Below are positions 54,606 to 62,777 of a DNA stretch of 64,000 nt, piece by piece. Position 1 is the first letter of the stretch; each line of letters opens with the position of its first letter. The notes below the pieces were generated by a model. The model was not told the DNA's origin. It saw only the letters and a list, made by a program, of their open reading frames with translations, and searched no databases. This DNA is from Ruegeria sp. EL01. Lineage in GTDB: Bacteria; Pseudomonadota; Alphaproteobacteria; Rhodobacterales; Rhodobacteraceae. Position numbers and translations under genes: made by a program. The stretch lies in assembly GCF_900313035.1 (NCBI RefSeq), contig NZ_OMPS01000026.1, positions 62,001-126,000 on the forward strand. The letters run 5' to 3'.

Positions 54606-54839
54606 ATGATCAAGTTCATCAAGAACTTCCGCAAAGACGAAGACGGCGCCGTAACAGTTGACTGGGTCGTTCTGACCGCTGCAGTCATCGGACTGGGCAC
54701 CGTTGCTTACACACAGATTTCTGACGGTGCGGTTGGCCTGGCCACCGACGTTAACGCCGCTCTGTCGGGTGCAACCATCAGCACTGGCGACACCAACGGC
54801 ACCGCGGGTGGTATCACCGGCGCAGGCACCAGCAACTAA
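54606..54839 (+). CDS. Flp family type IVb/IVc pilin 1
   Basis: Major-pilin-like subunit of 77 residues. A short basic leader (MIKFIKNFRKDEDG) ends at the processing Gly, followed by AVTVDWVVLTAAVIGLGTVAY, the hydrophobic helix of the mature pilin. The position usually held by Glu five residues after cleavage is Asp, and the following Tyr is Trp. The C-terminal part is Thr/Gly-rich. A strong AGGAGGG precedes the ATG. It is the first gene of the Tad locus and shares the sequence GAVTVDWVVLTA exactly with flp2. Confidence 0.9.
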   Translation: MIKFIKNFRKDEDGAVTVDWVVLTAAVIGLGTVAYTQISDGAVGLATDVNAALSGATISTGDTNGTAGGITGAGTSN

Positions 54840-54865
54840 GCCTGACATTTCTCCTTTAAGGAGAC

Positions 54866-54905
54866 GAGGCCGTGCCCTTTCCGGGTGCGGCCCATTTTGT
54901 TTTCG
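54866..54905 (+). terminator. terminator after flp1
   Basis: GGCCGTGCCC (54868-54877) pairs with GGGTGCGGCC (54883-54892), with two G-U pairs, followed by CATTTTGTTTT. It would limit read-through from flp1 and let the pilin be made in excess over the assembly genes. Confidence 0.8.
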
Positions 54906-55098
54906 GTAGATCATTTACATCGCCCGAACATCCCTTTGACCAGACACAGTATTACAATCAATGACAACTTGGAGGTTTATTGGCAGCCCAACGTTGCTTG
55001 TGTGCAGCAGAAACCACAGCGCTCTCTACGAGAATAATACCGTGATTCACCACTTGATTGTCGCCTAATAAGTCAGGATTACGGCGGATAAATCAATG

Positions 55099-55119
55099 TT
55101 TTGCCCAATTCCCGCCACT
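55099..55119 (+). promoter_or_regulatory. tad direct-repeat element E2 (before flp2)
   Basis: GCCCAA (55103-55108), five bases, GCCACT (55114-55119). It matches E1 in GCCCAATTCC-x-GCCAC and lies 103 bases before the flp2 start. Confidence 0.6.
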
Positions 55120-55222
55120 CAAAACGATCACAAATATATGAACAAAACGCCAAATTGGCGTCACTCGATTTTCAACTTCTCGTCGGGCCGCGCCTGACCG
55201 CGTACCGCCAGAAAGGCAAGAC

Positions 55223-55477
55223 ATGAACCGGTTCTTCAAATCCTTCAAAGCGTCGGAAGACGGCGCTGTAACCGTGGACTGGGTTGTGCTAACGGCGTTG
55301 ATAATCGGTCTTGCCACTTTGCTATATTTTATGATCCAGACGGGAACGATTGGCCTGAGCGGCAACGTAAACTCTGCCCTGAGCGGCTCAACTGTCAGTA
55401 CCGGCACAAGTGCCGCGGGCGGAGGCGGATTCACGGCGGCGGGCACAGCCGGCGGTGGCGGTGGCAGTGGCGGTTAA
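55223..55477 (+). CDS. Flp family type IVb/IVc pilin 2
   Basis: Second small pilin, 84 residues. The leader MNRFFKSFKASEDG is followed by AVTVDWVVLTALIIGLATLLY as in flp1, again with Asp at the usual Glu position. The C-terminus is longer and Gly-rich (GGGGGSGG end). It lies 383 bases from flp1, has its own upstream element, and is not in a tight operon with cpaB. It may be a minor or alternative subunit. Confidence 0.88.
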   Translation: MNRFFKSFKASEDGAVTVDWVVLTALIIGLATLLYFMIQTGTIGLSGNVNSALSGSTVSTGTSAAGGGGFTAAGTAGGGGGSGG

Positions 55478-55653
55478 CCGTCTTTCCGAACTTCACAATA
55501 AACCACACCCCAGCACGCCTAAGTACGAATTCCGTTCAGCTACTTGATGCGGCGCTATGATCAATTGCGCTGCTGCATCATATTAGGTTCACCAAACTGC
55601 AATACCGACTAACAAATTTGGTGCCAAAATAGCATCGAAGCGCGTAAACCGCG

Positions 55654-55676
55654 TTTTTGTCCAATTTTTCGACACA
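55654..55676 (+). promoter_or_regulatory. tad direct-repeat element E3 (before cpaB)
   Basis: GTCCAA (55659-55664), six bases, GACACA (55671-55676): a degraded version of E1/E2 with a 12-base phase. It lies about 82 bases before the cpaB start. Weak evidence alone. Confidence 0.35.
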
Positions 55677-55757
55677 ATTTCGATTTAGAGAATACGCTGT
55701 TTCATCATTTTGCTTTGGCCGATACACGTGCCGCCAAAGCAGTAAAGAGGTGCCTAC

Positions 55758-56642
55758 ATGCGAGCAGTTTTTGGACTTGTCCTAATCGTTGGGATCGCCC
55801 TGGCCGGCGGAGCGGTCTATATGGCGCGCAACTATATCTCAGCTTATCAAGCCGAACTCGCGCGGGAACGTTTGGCGGCGCAAGAAGCCTTGGCTAATGC
55901 GAAAGTGGAAGTGATTCCAACAGTCAGCGTCATCGTTTCGAACCGGCAGCTGAAATACGGTGAGAAGTTGGTGCAAGAAGACGTGCGAATCGTGGATTGG
56001 CCAGAAAACGCCATTCCCGAAGGAAGCTTCCTTGAAATGACTACGCTCTTTCCTGAGGTGGCCAATGGTGATCGGTACGTTCTGAGAACCATGGAAAAAG
56101 ACGAAGCGCTCTTGGCTGTCAAAATCACCAAACCCGGTGAAAAGGCAGGTTTAACGTCTCGTCTTGAGAAAGGCATGCGCGCCTTTGCAATCAGTGTTGA
56201 CGTAGCGTCTGGCGTCTCCGGCTTTTTGCGGCCGGGCGACAATGTCGATGTCTATTGGACTGGATCGCTTAGGGGAACTATTGAAGGGGCCGACGGCGAG
56301 ATCACACGCCTGATTCAACCAAAAATCAAACTGATCGCCGTTGATCAGACCGCCGGTTCGGATGTGACTGGTGTAACGATTGCACGCACCGTGACCGTTG
56401 CCGCGACGCCTCAGCAAGTCGCAGCGCTCGCCCAGGCACAAAACTCGGGTCGCCTGTCGCTGGCGTTGGTCGGCGTACAGGAAGAAACAGTCGCAACGGC
56501 CACCATTGAAGTCGACCAAAAGTCGCTCCTTGGAATCAAAGAGGTCGCACCGGCACCAAAAAAGGCGCCTGAACAGGTTTGCACCGTCAAAACACGCCGT
56601 GGTGGCGATACCGTGTTGACCGAGATTCCCTGTACAAATTGA
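55758..56642 (+). CDS. cpaB: Flp pilus assembly protein CpaB
   Basis: Periplasmic/outer-membrane accessory of the Tad secretin, 294 residues. An N-terminal membrane segment (AVFGLVLIVGIALAGGAVYMA) precedes the SAF domain around VSVIVSNRQLKYGEKLVQEDVRIVDWPENAIP (residues 55-90). RGMRAFAISVD-like sequence appears as KGMRAFAISVDVASGVSGFLRPGDNVDVYW near residue 138, and AATPQQVAALAQAQNSGRLSLALVG near residue 214. It follows flp2 without cpaA (prepilin peptidase), which usually lies here. A terminator follows at 56668. Confidence 0.92.
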   Translation: MRAVFGLVLIVGIALAGGAVYMARNYISAYQAELARERLAAQEALANAKVEVIPTVSVIVSNRQLKYGEKLVQEDVRIVDWPENAIPEGSFLEMTTLFPEVANGDRYVLRTMEKDEALLAVKITKPGEKAGLTSRLEKGMRAFAISVDVASGVSGFLRPGDNVDVYWTGSLRGTIEGADGEITRLIQPKIKLIAVDQTAGSDVTGVTIARTVTVAATPQQVAALAQAQNSGRLSLALVGVQEETVATATIEVDQKSLLGIKEVAPAPKKAPEQVCTVKTRRGGDTVLTEIPCTN

Positions 56643-56667
56643 CGCCAATTCAGGATGTTAGTTGGTC

Positions 56668-56702
56668 AAAGCCGCGCGTATTGCGCGGCTTTGTTCGTTT
56701 TA
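56668..56702 (+). terminator. terminator after cpaB
   Basis: GCCGCGC (56671-56677) pairs with GCGCGGC (56683-56689), extended by AAA/TTT, with a five-base loop and T-rich TTTGTTCGTTTT after it. Confidence 0.85.
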
Positions 56703-56729
56703 GTTGTTGCTTATTATCCACATAAGGAA

Positions 56730-56769
56730 AATTCCGGAAACCATTGATTATTGCAATAAATTCGGAATT
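56730..56769. promoter_or_regulatory. inverted repeats upstream of cpaC
   Basis: AATTCCG (56730-56736) and CGGAATT (56763-56769) flank a perfect TTATTGCAATAA palindrome (56748-56759). The cluster lies about 70 bases before the cpaC start in an AT-rich stretch. Operator role inferred. Confidence 0.4.
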
Positions 56770-56836
56770 CGCGCAGTCTGCTTGATCATAGGGCATCAGA
56801 CCCGAAAAACGAGGCGTGATCGGAGAGGCAGGTCAC

Positions 56837-58243
56837 ATGACAATACGTTCCTGGATCAGCGCAACCCTGCTGGGGTTGTCGCTTGTTGTGGGCCCGGTCG
56901 GCGATGCCGCCTGGGCTGAAACTCTTCGCGTGGTCAAGAAAGGCACGGTGGAAACACTGGATGTGCCGATGAGCCGCGCGATCGTTGTTGAAAGCGAACA
57001 ACCGTTTGCAGAGCTCAGCATTGCCAACGCAGGCATTGCTGATATCTCGTCGCTTTCAGATCGTACCATTTACGTGTTGGGTAAAGCACCTGGCACAACA
57101 ACGATGACACTATTTGATGGCGCAGGAAATCTGATCGCCAATGTTCGGGTTCGCGTCGCACCTGACGTGACCGAATTCAAAGAGCGGTTGCGTCAAATTC
57201 TTCCCGCTGAACAGGTCGAAGTACGCACAGCCAATGACGGCATCGTCTTGTCTGGCACCGTATCAAGTGCGGCTAAACTGGCCCGGGCGCTTGAATTGGC
57301 AGAAAGATATGCGCCCGAACGCGTTTCCAACCTGATGTCAGTCGGCGGCGTTCAGCAAGTCATGCTGAAAGTTCGGTTCGCTGAAATGCAACGTACCGTT
57401 GCCAAAAGCTTAACGGCTTCGCTCGGCGTCAACAGCGGAGGCGTAGACGGCGGGATCAACACGCTCAACAATCGAGGGGCGTTAGCCGGCGCGTTCAATA
57501 GTCAGATTCCAGTTTCCCAGGCGAACACAGGAGCAATTTTGTTTGGGTTCGGCGTTGGATCAACGCAGGTTCGACTCCTTCTGGAAGCGCTTGAAAACAA
57601 GGGACTCGCCCGCAGCTTAGCAGAACCTAACCTTTCCGCACTGTCCGGTCAGGAAGCATCGTTTCTGGCTGGCGGCGAGGTTCCAATCCCGGTTCCACAG
57701 GATGACGGCGTAGTCGCGATCGAGTACAAGGCCTTCGGTGTCGAGATTGACTTTATTCCGCGTGTGGTCGATGGAGATTTGATCAACCTCGAACTCGGAA
57801 CAGCCGTTTCCAGCATCGACAATAACTCAAATTTCACCATCAACGGCGATACGGTCCCAAGCTTTATCACCCGCCGGGCAAAAACAACCATTGAGTTACG
57901 TGATGGTGAGAGCTTTGCGATCGCCGGCCTACTTCAGGACAACTTCGCGGATGCGAGCAATCAGGTTCCCTGGCTTGGCGACGTTCCTATCTTGGGGGCT
58001 TTGTTCCGCAGTTCAAACTACCAGCGTGCTCAAAGCGAACTCATCGTTATCATCACTGCACATCTGGTGTCGCCGACGCGGGGCGAAGCACTTGCTCTGC
58101 CAACTGACCGCGTCAAACCGCCGAGCGAGTTTGACCTGTTCGTAAACGGTCGCGTCGGACGCACTGAACGCATCGGTGCAGGCGGGGCGTCTGAAGTTGC
58201 AAAACAGGACTTCGGCAGCTCTTACGGCTATGTGCTAGATTGA
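56837..58243 (+). CDS. cpaC: Tad outer-membrane secretin CpaC (RcpA)
   Basis: Forms the outer-membrane pore of the Flp pilus machine, 468 residues. A signal peptide (LLGLSLVVGPVGDAAWA) is followed by the pilus N-terminal domain (RAIVVESEQPFAELSIANAGIADI), a BON-like segment (VEVRTANDGIVLSGTVSSAAKLARALELAERYAPE), and the secretin domain. The secretin core has VGGVQQVMLKVRFAEMQRTVAKSL near residue 170, FLAGGEVPIPVPQDDG near residue 275 and VPWLGDVPILGALFRSSNYQRAQSELIVIITAHLV near residues 375-410. ATG at 56837 is preceded by a weak AGGCAGG. Confidence 0.95.
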   Translation: MTIRSWISATLLGLSLVVGPVGDAAWAETLRVVKKGTVETLDVPMSRAIVVESEQPFAELSIANAGIADISSLSDRTIYVLGKAPGTTTMTLFDGAGNLIANVRVRVAPDVTEFKERLRQILPAEQVEVRTANDGIVLSGTVSSAAKLARALELAERYAPERVSNLMSVGGVQQVMLKVRFAEMQRTVAKSLTASLGVNSGGVDGGINTLNNRGALAGAFNSQIPVSQANTGAILFGFGVGSTQVRLLLEALENKGLARSLAEPNLSALSGQEASFLAGGEVPIPVPQDDGVVAIEYKAFGVEIDFIPRVVDGDLINLELGTAVSSIDNNSNFTINGDTVPSFITRRAKTTIELRDGESFAIAGLLQDNFADASNQVPWLGDVPILGALFRSSNYQRAQSELIVIITAHLVSPTRGEALALPTDRVKPPSEFDLFVNGRVGRTERIGAGGASEVAKQDFGSSYGYVLD

Positions 58244-58260
58244 TCAGGAGGATTGAACCA

Positions 58261-58887
58261 ATGCAAAAGTGGATCATCATACTCGGTCTTACAGCTGCCT
58301 TTACCGCATCTTGTACCCGTGAATCCGGATACGAGATTGATCAGGGCACGTTCGGAAACGCAACGCTGAACAACACTCAGGTCATGACGGGCGAGTTGAC
58401 TTACGCACAAATCCTAAGTCGCCGTTTTGCAGCGGATGTGCCGAGCCAGATCAACTTCGCGTTCAACAGTTCACAATTGGACGCCTCGGCCCAGCGGGTT
58501 TTGCTGCAGCAAGCGGATTGGATCAAGCAATTCCCCGAAGCCCGTTTCCGTGTTTATGGCCATACCGATGCCGTCGGTTCGACCAGCTACAACAAAAGCC
58601 TGGGACTGCGCCGAGCACAGGTGGTCGTTGCCTTCTTTGCTCAGCAAGGCATATCCAGATCGCGGCTTGAAGCCGTCGTATCCTTCGGCAAAACCCGCCC
58701 AGCGGTCGCAACCCCTAACCGGGACCGCAGGAACCGTCGGACAGTGACGGAAGTCTCGGGCTTTGTGGATGGAAAACCACAAACCTTGGACGGCAAGTAC
58801 GCCGAGCTCGTTTATCGCGAATACGTGGAAAGTGCGACCACAATCAGCACGATCCAGGACGTAGAAGCGACAGACGCCGCTGAATAA
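58261..58887 (+). CDS. OmpA family lipoprotein of the Tad locus
   Basis: Outer-membrane lipoprotein of 208 residues. A lipoprotein signal (IIILGLTAAFTASC) has Cys near residue 18. The OmpA C-terminal peptidoglycan-binding domain spans about residues 55-160: INFAFNSSQLDASAQRVLLQQADWIKQFP, then RVYGHTDAVGSTSYNKSLGLRRAQVVV. It occupies the place of CpaD between secretin and CpaE, 18 bases after cpaC, with GGAGGA before the ATG. It probably fixes the secretin to the cell wall, a role inferred from position and domain. Confidence 0.88.
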   Translation: MQKWIIILGLTAAFTASCTRESGYEIDQGTFGNATLNNTQVMTGELTYAQILSRRFAADVPSQINFAFNSSQLDASAQRVLLQQADWIKQFPEARFRVYGHTDAVGSTSYNKSLGLRRAQVVVAFFAQQGISRSRLEAVVSFGKTRPAVATPNRDRRNRRTVTEVSGFVDGKPQTLDGKYAELVYREYVESATTISTIQDVEATDAAE

Positions 58888-58895
58888 TACCCCCG

Positions 58896-58922
58896 AAATG
58901 GGCGGCATCGTCGCCCATTTCC
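58896..58922 (+). terminator. hairpin after the OmpA lipoprotein gene
   Basis: AAATGGGCG (58896-58904) pairs with CGCCCATTT (58912-58920) across seven bases. Only three T residues end it, so it may be a weak terminator or attenuator before cpaE. Confidence 0.5.
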
Positions 58923-58935
58923 CTACAATTGGTTC

Positions 58936-58986
58936 TTTTGCGCCCAATTATTGCCCAACTTACCGGCGAAATTGTGAACAATTGGG
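58936..58986 (+). promoter_or_regulatory. tad direct-repeat element E4 (before cpaE)
   Basis: GCCCAA (58942-58947), five bases, GCCCAA (58953-58958): a perfect direct repeat with an 11-base phase. An ATTGGG half site in opposite orientation is at 58981-58986. It is 129 bases before the cpaE start. Confidence 0.6.
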
Positions 58987-59087
58987 AAATCTGCGACCAG
59001 AATTGACCGCAAAGGCGCGACAGCAAACCAAGCCGGGCGTTCGTCGTTCGTGTGAGTTGCCAGGCCTTCACGACGAGGATTGTGTGC

Positions 59088-60323
59088 ATGACAAGCGCGA
59101 CACCACAAGACGACAACTCTGCAATCCTCGCCTGTACGATCAGTCGAGATGTTCAGAACTTTGACCTGCTGATCGAAGACATGGAAGCTGCTCTGGGTGA
59201 AAACTGGGGCGATCTTGGTTTCGCAGAAGCGCTGGCCTTTTTCAGCCAACCCGAAGCAAACTCACTACAATTCGTAGCTCTGGCGATCGACAGCGAAGAC
59301 GAGGACAACCTGTCCTTGATGGGCGAGATCATCAGTCAGGCCAAAGAGAAGAAGATCAAAGTCGTCCTGATTGCAGAGGACGTGACCCCCGCATCTCTGC
59401 ATCAATTGTTGCGCAAAGGCGCTGATGAGTTTGTGCCCTACCCTCTTCCTGAGGGCGAACTGCAAGAAGCCATCGAACGGATGAAGCAGCCCGACCCGGT
59501 TGTCGCCACACAGGTAGCATCCGCCGCTCAGGCCACCGGTGATTCGAAAGAAGGCGCGCTGTTTGTCGTTCACGGGTTGGCTGGTGGTGTCGGCGCCACA
59601 ACGTTCGCGGTCAATCTGGCCTGGGAACTTGCTTGTGTGTCTGACAAGGACGCGCCTACGGTCTGCCTGATTGACCTCGACCTTCAATACGGAACAGTTT
59701 CGACATACCTTGACCTGCCCCGTCGTGAGACTGTGTTTGAGATGCTGTCAGACACCGCATCAATGGATGACGAAGTTTTCTCGCAAGCTCTTCAAACTTA
59801 TGAAGAAAAACTTGAGGTTCTGACTGCGCCATCGGACATGGTGCCCTTGGATCTGATTACACCGGAAGACATTCAGCGTGTCATCGACACGGCTCGAAAG
59901 AACTTTGACTATGTGATCGTGGACATGCCAAAGACCCTGATCCTGTGGTCGGAAACTGTTTTGCAGGCGGCACATGTGTATTTTGCAATGATCGAGTTGG
60001 ATATGCGGTCAGCCCAGAACACGCTGCGCCTGAAACGGGCCCTTCAGGCAGAAGAGCTGCCTTTCAACAAGCTACGTTTCGCACTGAACCGCGCGCCGAA
60101 ATTCACTGATCTTAATGGCAAAAGCCGCGTTAAGCGCATGGGGGAAAGCCTGGGCGTCGCAATTGATCTTCAGCTGCCGGATGGCGGCAAGCAGGTCATG
60201 CAAAGTGGCGACCACGGATTGCCGCTTGCGAATTCAGCAGCAAAGAATCCACTTAGACGTGAAATCGCGAAGCTAGCAAAATCTCTTCACAGCCTGGGCA
60301 GCAGCAGCGCCGAGGCTGCGTAA
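59088..60323 (+). CDS. cpaE: Tad localisation ATPase CpaE (TadZ)
   Basis: Positions the Tad machine at a cell site; 411 residues. The N-terminal half (to about residue 130) resembles a receiver domain without a clear phospho-acceptor (VLIAEDVTPASLHQLLRKGADEFVPYPLPEGELQEAIE). The C-terminal half is a MinD/ParA-type ATPase with the deviant Walker A FVVHGLAGGVGATTFAVNLAWEL near residue 165, and VCLIDLDLQYGTVSTYLDLP near residue 195. Start ATG 59088 has CGAGGA upstream. It starts a run of tightly spaced genes with cpaF, tadB and tadC. Confidence 0.92.
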   Translation: MTSATPQDDNSAILACTISRDVQNFDLLIEDMEAALGENWGDLGFAEALAFFSQPEANSLQFVALAIDSEDEDNLSLMGEIISQAKEKKIKVVLIAEDVTPASLHQLLRKGADEFVPYPLPEGELQEAIERMKQPDPVVATQVASAAQATGDSKEGALFVVHGLAGGVGATTFAVNLAWELACVSDKDAPTVCLIDLDLQYGTVSTYLDLPRRETVFEMLSDTASMDDEVFSQALQTYEEKLEVLTAPSDMVPLDLITPEDIQRVIDTARKNFDYVIVDMPKTLILWSETVLQAAHVYFAMIELDMRSAQNTLRLKRALQAEELPFNKLRFALNRAPKFTDLNGKSRVKRMGESLGVAIDLQLPDGGKQVMQSGDHGLPLANSAAKNPLRREIAKLAKSLHSLGSSSAEAA

Positions 60324-60347
60324 CATCATCACAAGGGGGGAGCCGCC

Positions 60348-61787
60348 GTGTTTTCAAGATACAAGAAGCAATCCGATGCGCAGCCGGTTCAAACCCCGGC
60401 AAAAGTGCCCGAAACGACCGCCGCTGCCCCAGCTGCACCGGCCCCCAACGCCGTGGCCCGTAAGCCGCAAGCCCAGAAGTCAGCCGAGGTCGCCGGATCT
60501 GATCGCGATCGAAAGCGGAAAGAACGGTTAAGCGAGATCAAGATCGATCTGCACCGCGAATTGCTCGAAAATCTGAACCTTGCTGCGCTGGAGAATGCGG
60601 AAGAAGTGGAGTTGCGCAGTGAAATCAGCGCAATCGCAAGCGAAGTCTTGGAATCCAAGAACATCGTTCTGAACCGTGAAGACCGAACCCAGCTGAACAA
60701 GGAACTATACGACGAGGTCACCGGTCTCGGCCCGCTGGAAACGTTGCTGCAGGATGAGTCTGTCAACGATATTCTGGTAAACGGGCCGCAGCAGATCTTT
60801 GTGGAACGTGCCGGCAAGCTGGAAATCAGCGACATTACCTTCAAGGACGAAAAGCACCTGATGCGGATCATCGACAAGATCGTGTCCGCCGTGGGGCGTC
60901 GTGTTGATGAATCAAACCCCTATGTTGACGCCCGTCTCGCCGACGGCTCGCGTTTCAACGCAATGGTTCCGCCAATTGCGGTCGATGGCTCGCTGGTGTC
61001 CATTCGTAAGTTTAAGAAAGACAAGCTGGGCATTGATGATCTAGTCAATTTTGGTGCATTCACCGAAGAAATGGCAGCATTTTTGCAAGCTGCCGTTTCC
61101 ACGCGCCTGAATATCATCGTGTCTGGTGGTACCGGTTCCGGTAAAACAACCACTCTGAACGCCCTGTCCAGTTTCATCGATGATGCCGAACGTATCCTGA
61201 CGATCGAAGACACGGCAGAACTTCAGCTGCAGCAAACCCATGTGGGTCGGATGGAAAGTCGCCCGCCGAACGTCGAAGGCAAAGGTGAAGTCAGTCCGCG
61301 TGACTGTCTAAAAAACGCCCTTCGTATGAGACCTGACCGCATCATCGTAGGTGAGACGCGTGGCGCCGAGGTTATCGACATGTTGCAGGCCATGAACACC
61401 GGTCACGACGGATCAATGACCACAATCCACGCCAACTCGGCCCGCGACGGGATTTCACGTCTGGAAAACATGATCGCCATGGCTGGGATCGAAATGCCGA
61501 TCAAAGCTGTGCGCAGCCAGATCTCATCGGCTGTGAACCTGATCGTACAGGCCAGCCGATTGCAGGACGGCTCGCGCCGGATGACCTCGATCACTGAGAT
61601 CACGGGCATGGAAGGTGATGTGATTTCGATGCAGGAACTCTTTCGTTTTCAACGCGTTGGGTTGACGCCTGACAACAAGATCATCGGACATTACACCGCA
61701 ACAGGCGTACGCAGCCACTATTCGGAACGCTTCCGTCTGTGGGGTTTTGACTTGCCTGCGTCCATCTACGAACCAATCACAGTGTAG
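60348..61787 (+). CDS. cpaF: Tad pilus assembly ATPase CpaF (TadA)
   Basis: Secretion ATPase of the GspE/VirB11 type that powers pilus assembly, 479 residues. A Pro/Ala-rich N-terminus (to about residue 50) leads into the N-terminal domain ([33 protein letters not shown]). Walker A is [17 protein letters not shown] near residue 257, the Asp box is [13 protein letters not shown], and [20 protein letters not shown] near residue 326 is the Walker B region. [17 protein letters not shown] holds the conserved His box. It follows cpaE by 24 bases with a GGGGGAG site. Confidence 0.96.
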   Translation: MFSRYKKQSDAQPVQTPAKVPETTAAAPAAPAPNAVARKPQAQKSAEVAGSDRDRKRKERLSEIKIDLHRELLENLNLAALENAEEVELRSEISAIASEVLESKNIVLNREDRTQLNKELYDEVTGLGPLETLLQDESVNDILVNGPQQIFVERAGKLEISDITFKDEKHLMRIIDKIVSAVGRRVDESNPYVDARLADGSRFNAMVPPIAVDGSLVSIRKFKKDKLGIDDLVNFGAFTEEMAAFLQAAVSTRLNIIVSGGTGSGKTTTLNALSSFIDDAERILTIEDTAELQLQQTHVGRMESRPPNVEGKGEVSPRDCLKNALRMRPDRIIVGETRGAEVIDMLQAMNTGHDGSMTTIHANSARDGISRLENMIAMAGIEMPIKAVRSQISSAVNLIVQASRLQDGSRRMTSITEITGMEGDVISMQELFRFQRVGLTPDNKIIGHYTATGVRSHYSERFRLWGFDLPASIYEPITV

Positions 61788-61798
61788 GAGATCTGGAT

Positions 61799-62767
61799 AT
61801 GCAATTGCCCATGGAGGCACTTATCTATGTTGTGATCTTCGTCGGAGTTCTACTTCTGGTCGAAGGGATCTACCTTGTAGCGTTCGGCAAATCCATCAGT
61901 CTGAACAGCCGCGTCAATCGACGGCTGGATATGCTCGACAAAGGTGTCGGGCGCGAACAGGTATTGGAGCAGCTGCGCAAGGAGATGCAGCAGCATATGA
62001 AATCACAGAGCATCCCTCTGTATTCATTGCTGGCAGACAAGGCGCAAAAGGCAGCGATTGCTTTCTCGCCCAAACAGCTGATCATGATCATGTGTCTGGT
62101 TTCAGCGGTCGCGTTCATGGGGCTTAGCATCGGTACAGCGACCGATACCGCGTTGCGGGCGGCCCTTTCGGTGGCGATTGGTGTTGGCGGCGTCTACGCC
62201 TGGGTCAATCGCAAAGCCAAAAAGCGTATGGGCATGATCGAGGAACAGCTGCCCGAAGCGGTGGAACTTATGGTCCGTTCGCTGCGCGTGGGTAACCCGT
62301 TCGTATCAACGATTCAGGTTGTCGCGAATGAGGTTCCCGACCCGCTTGGAACCGAATTTGGCGTTATCGCGGACGAATGCGCCTATGGTCGGGAAGTGGC
62401 CGAAGCGTTGAAGGACATGGCACAAAGGCTGGACATGCAGGACATGCGCTTTTTGGCCGTTGCAGTGGGTATCCAGCAGCAATCCGGTGGTAACCTGGCA
62501 GAGGTTCTAGCCGGACTGGCACAGGTTATCCGTGCGCGCTTCCGCCTGTTCCGTCGGGTGAAGGCGATCACCGCCGAGGCGCAGTGGTCCGGCAAGTTCC
62601 TCTCAGGTTTCCCATTGGGGTGCCTCGCGTTTATTCTCGTTAAAGATCCCGGCTACTATGATGACGTTTTGGACCACCCCTGGTTCATTCCGATGTGTTT
62701 CTTTGTTGGCTTCATGCTGACCTTGAATCTGATCGTCATGAAGGTCATCACCAACATTAAGGTCTGA
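61799..62767 (+). CDS. tadB: Tad inner-membrane platform protein TadB
   Basis: Type II secretion system F-domain protein, 322 residues, forming the inner-membrane platform with TadC. Membrane segments occur at residues 8-27 (IYVVIFVGVLLLVEGIYLVAF), about 90-125 and at the C-terminus. The T2SSF domain contains LPEAVELMVRSLRVGNPFVSTIQVVANEVPDPLGTEFG near residues 150-185 and VGIQQQSGGNLAEVLAGLAQVIRARFRLFRRV near residues 220-250. AGGAG precedes ATG 61799. It is 11 bases after cpaF. Confidence 0.92.
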   Translation: MQLPMEALIYVVIFVGVLLLVEGIYLVAFGKSISLNSRVNRRLDMLDKGVGREQVLEQLRKEMQQHMKSQSIPLYSLLADKAQKAAIAFSPKQLIMIMCLVSAVAFMGLSIGTATDTALRAALSVAIGVGGVYAWVNRKAKKRMGMIEEQLPEAVELMVRSLRVGNPFVSTIQVVANEVPDPLGTEFGVIADECAYGREVAEALKDMAQRLDMQDMRFLAVAVGIQQQSGGNLAEVLAGLAQVIRARFRLFRRVKAITAEAQWSGKFLSGFPLGCLAFILVKDPGYYDDVLDHPWFIPMCFFVGFMLTLNLIVMKVITNIKV

Positions 62768-62777
62768 GGGCACGTCA

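Larger units (their letters stand above)
54840..55222 (+). other. region between the two pilin genes (no gene)
   Basis: It holds a CTCC/GGAG mini-hairpin at 54851-54863, the terminator at 54866 and the direct-repeat element E2 at 55099. The remaining sequence has no convincing gene. The gap means that flp2 has its own promoter. Confidence 0.6.
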
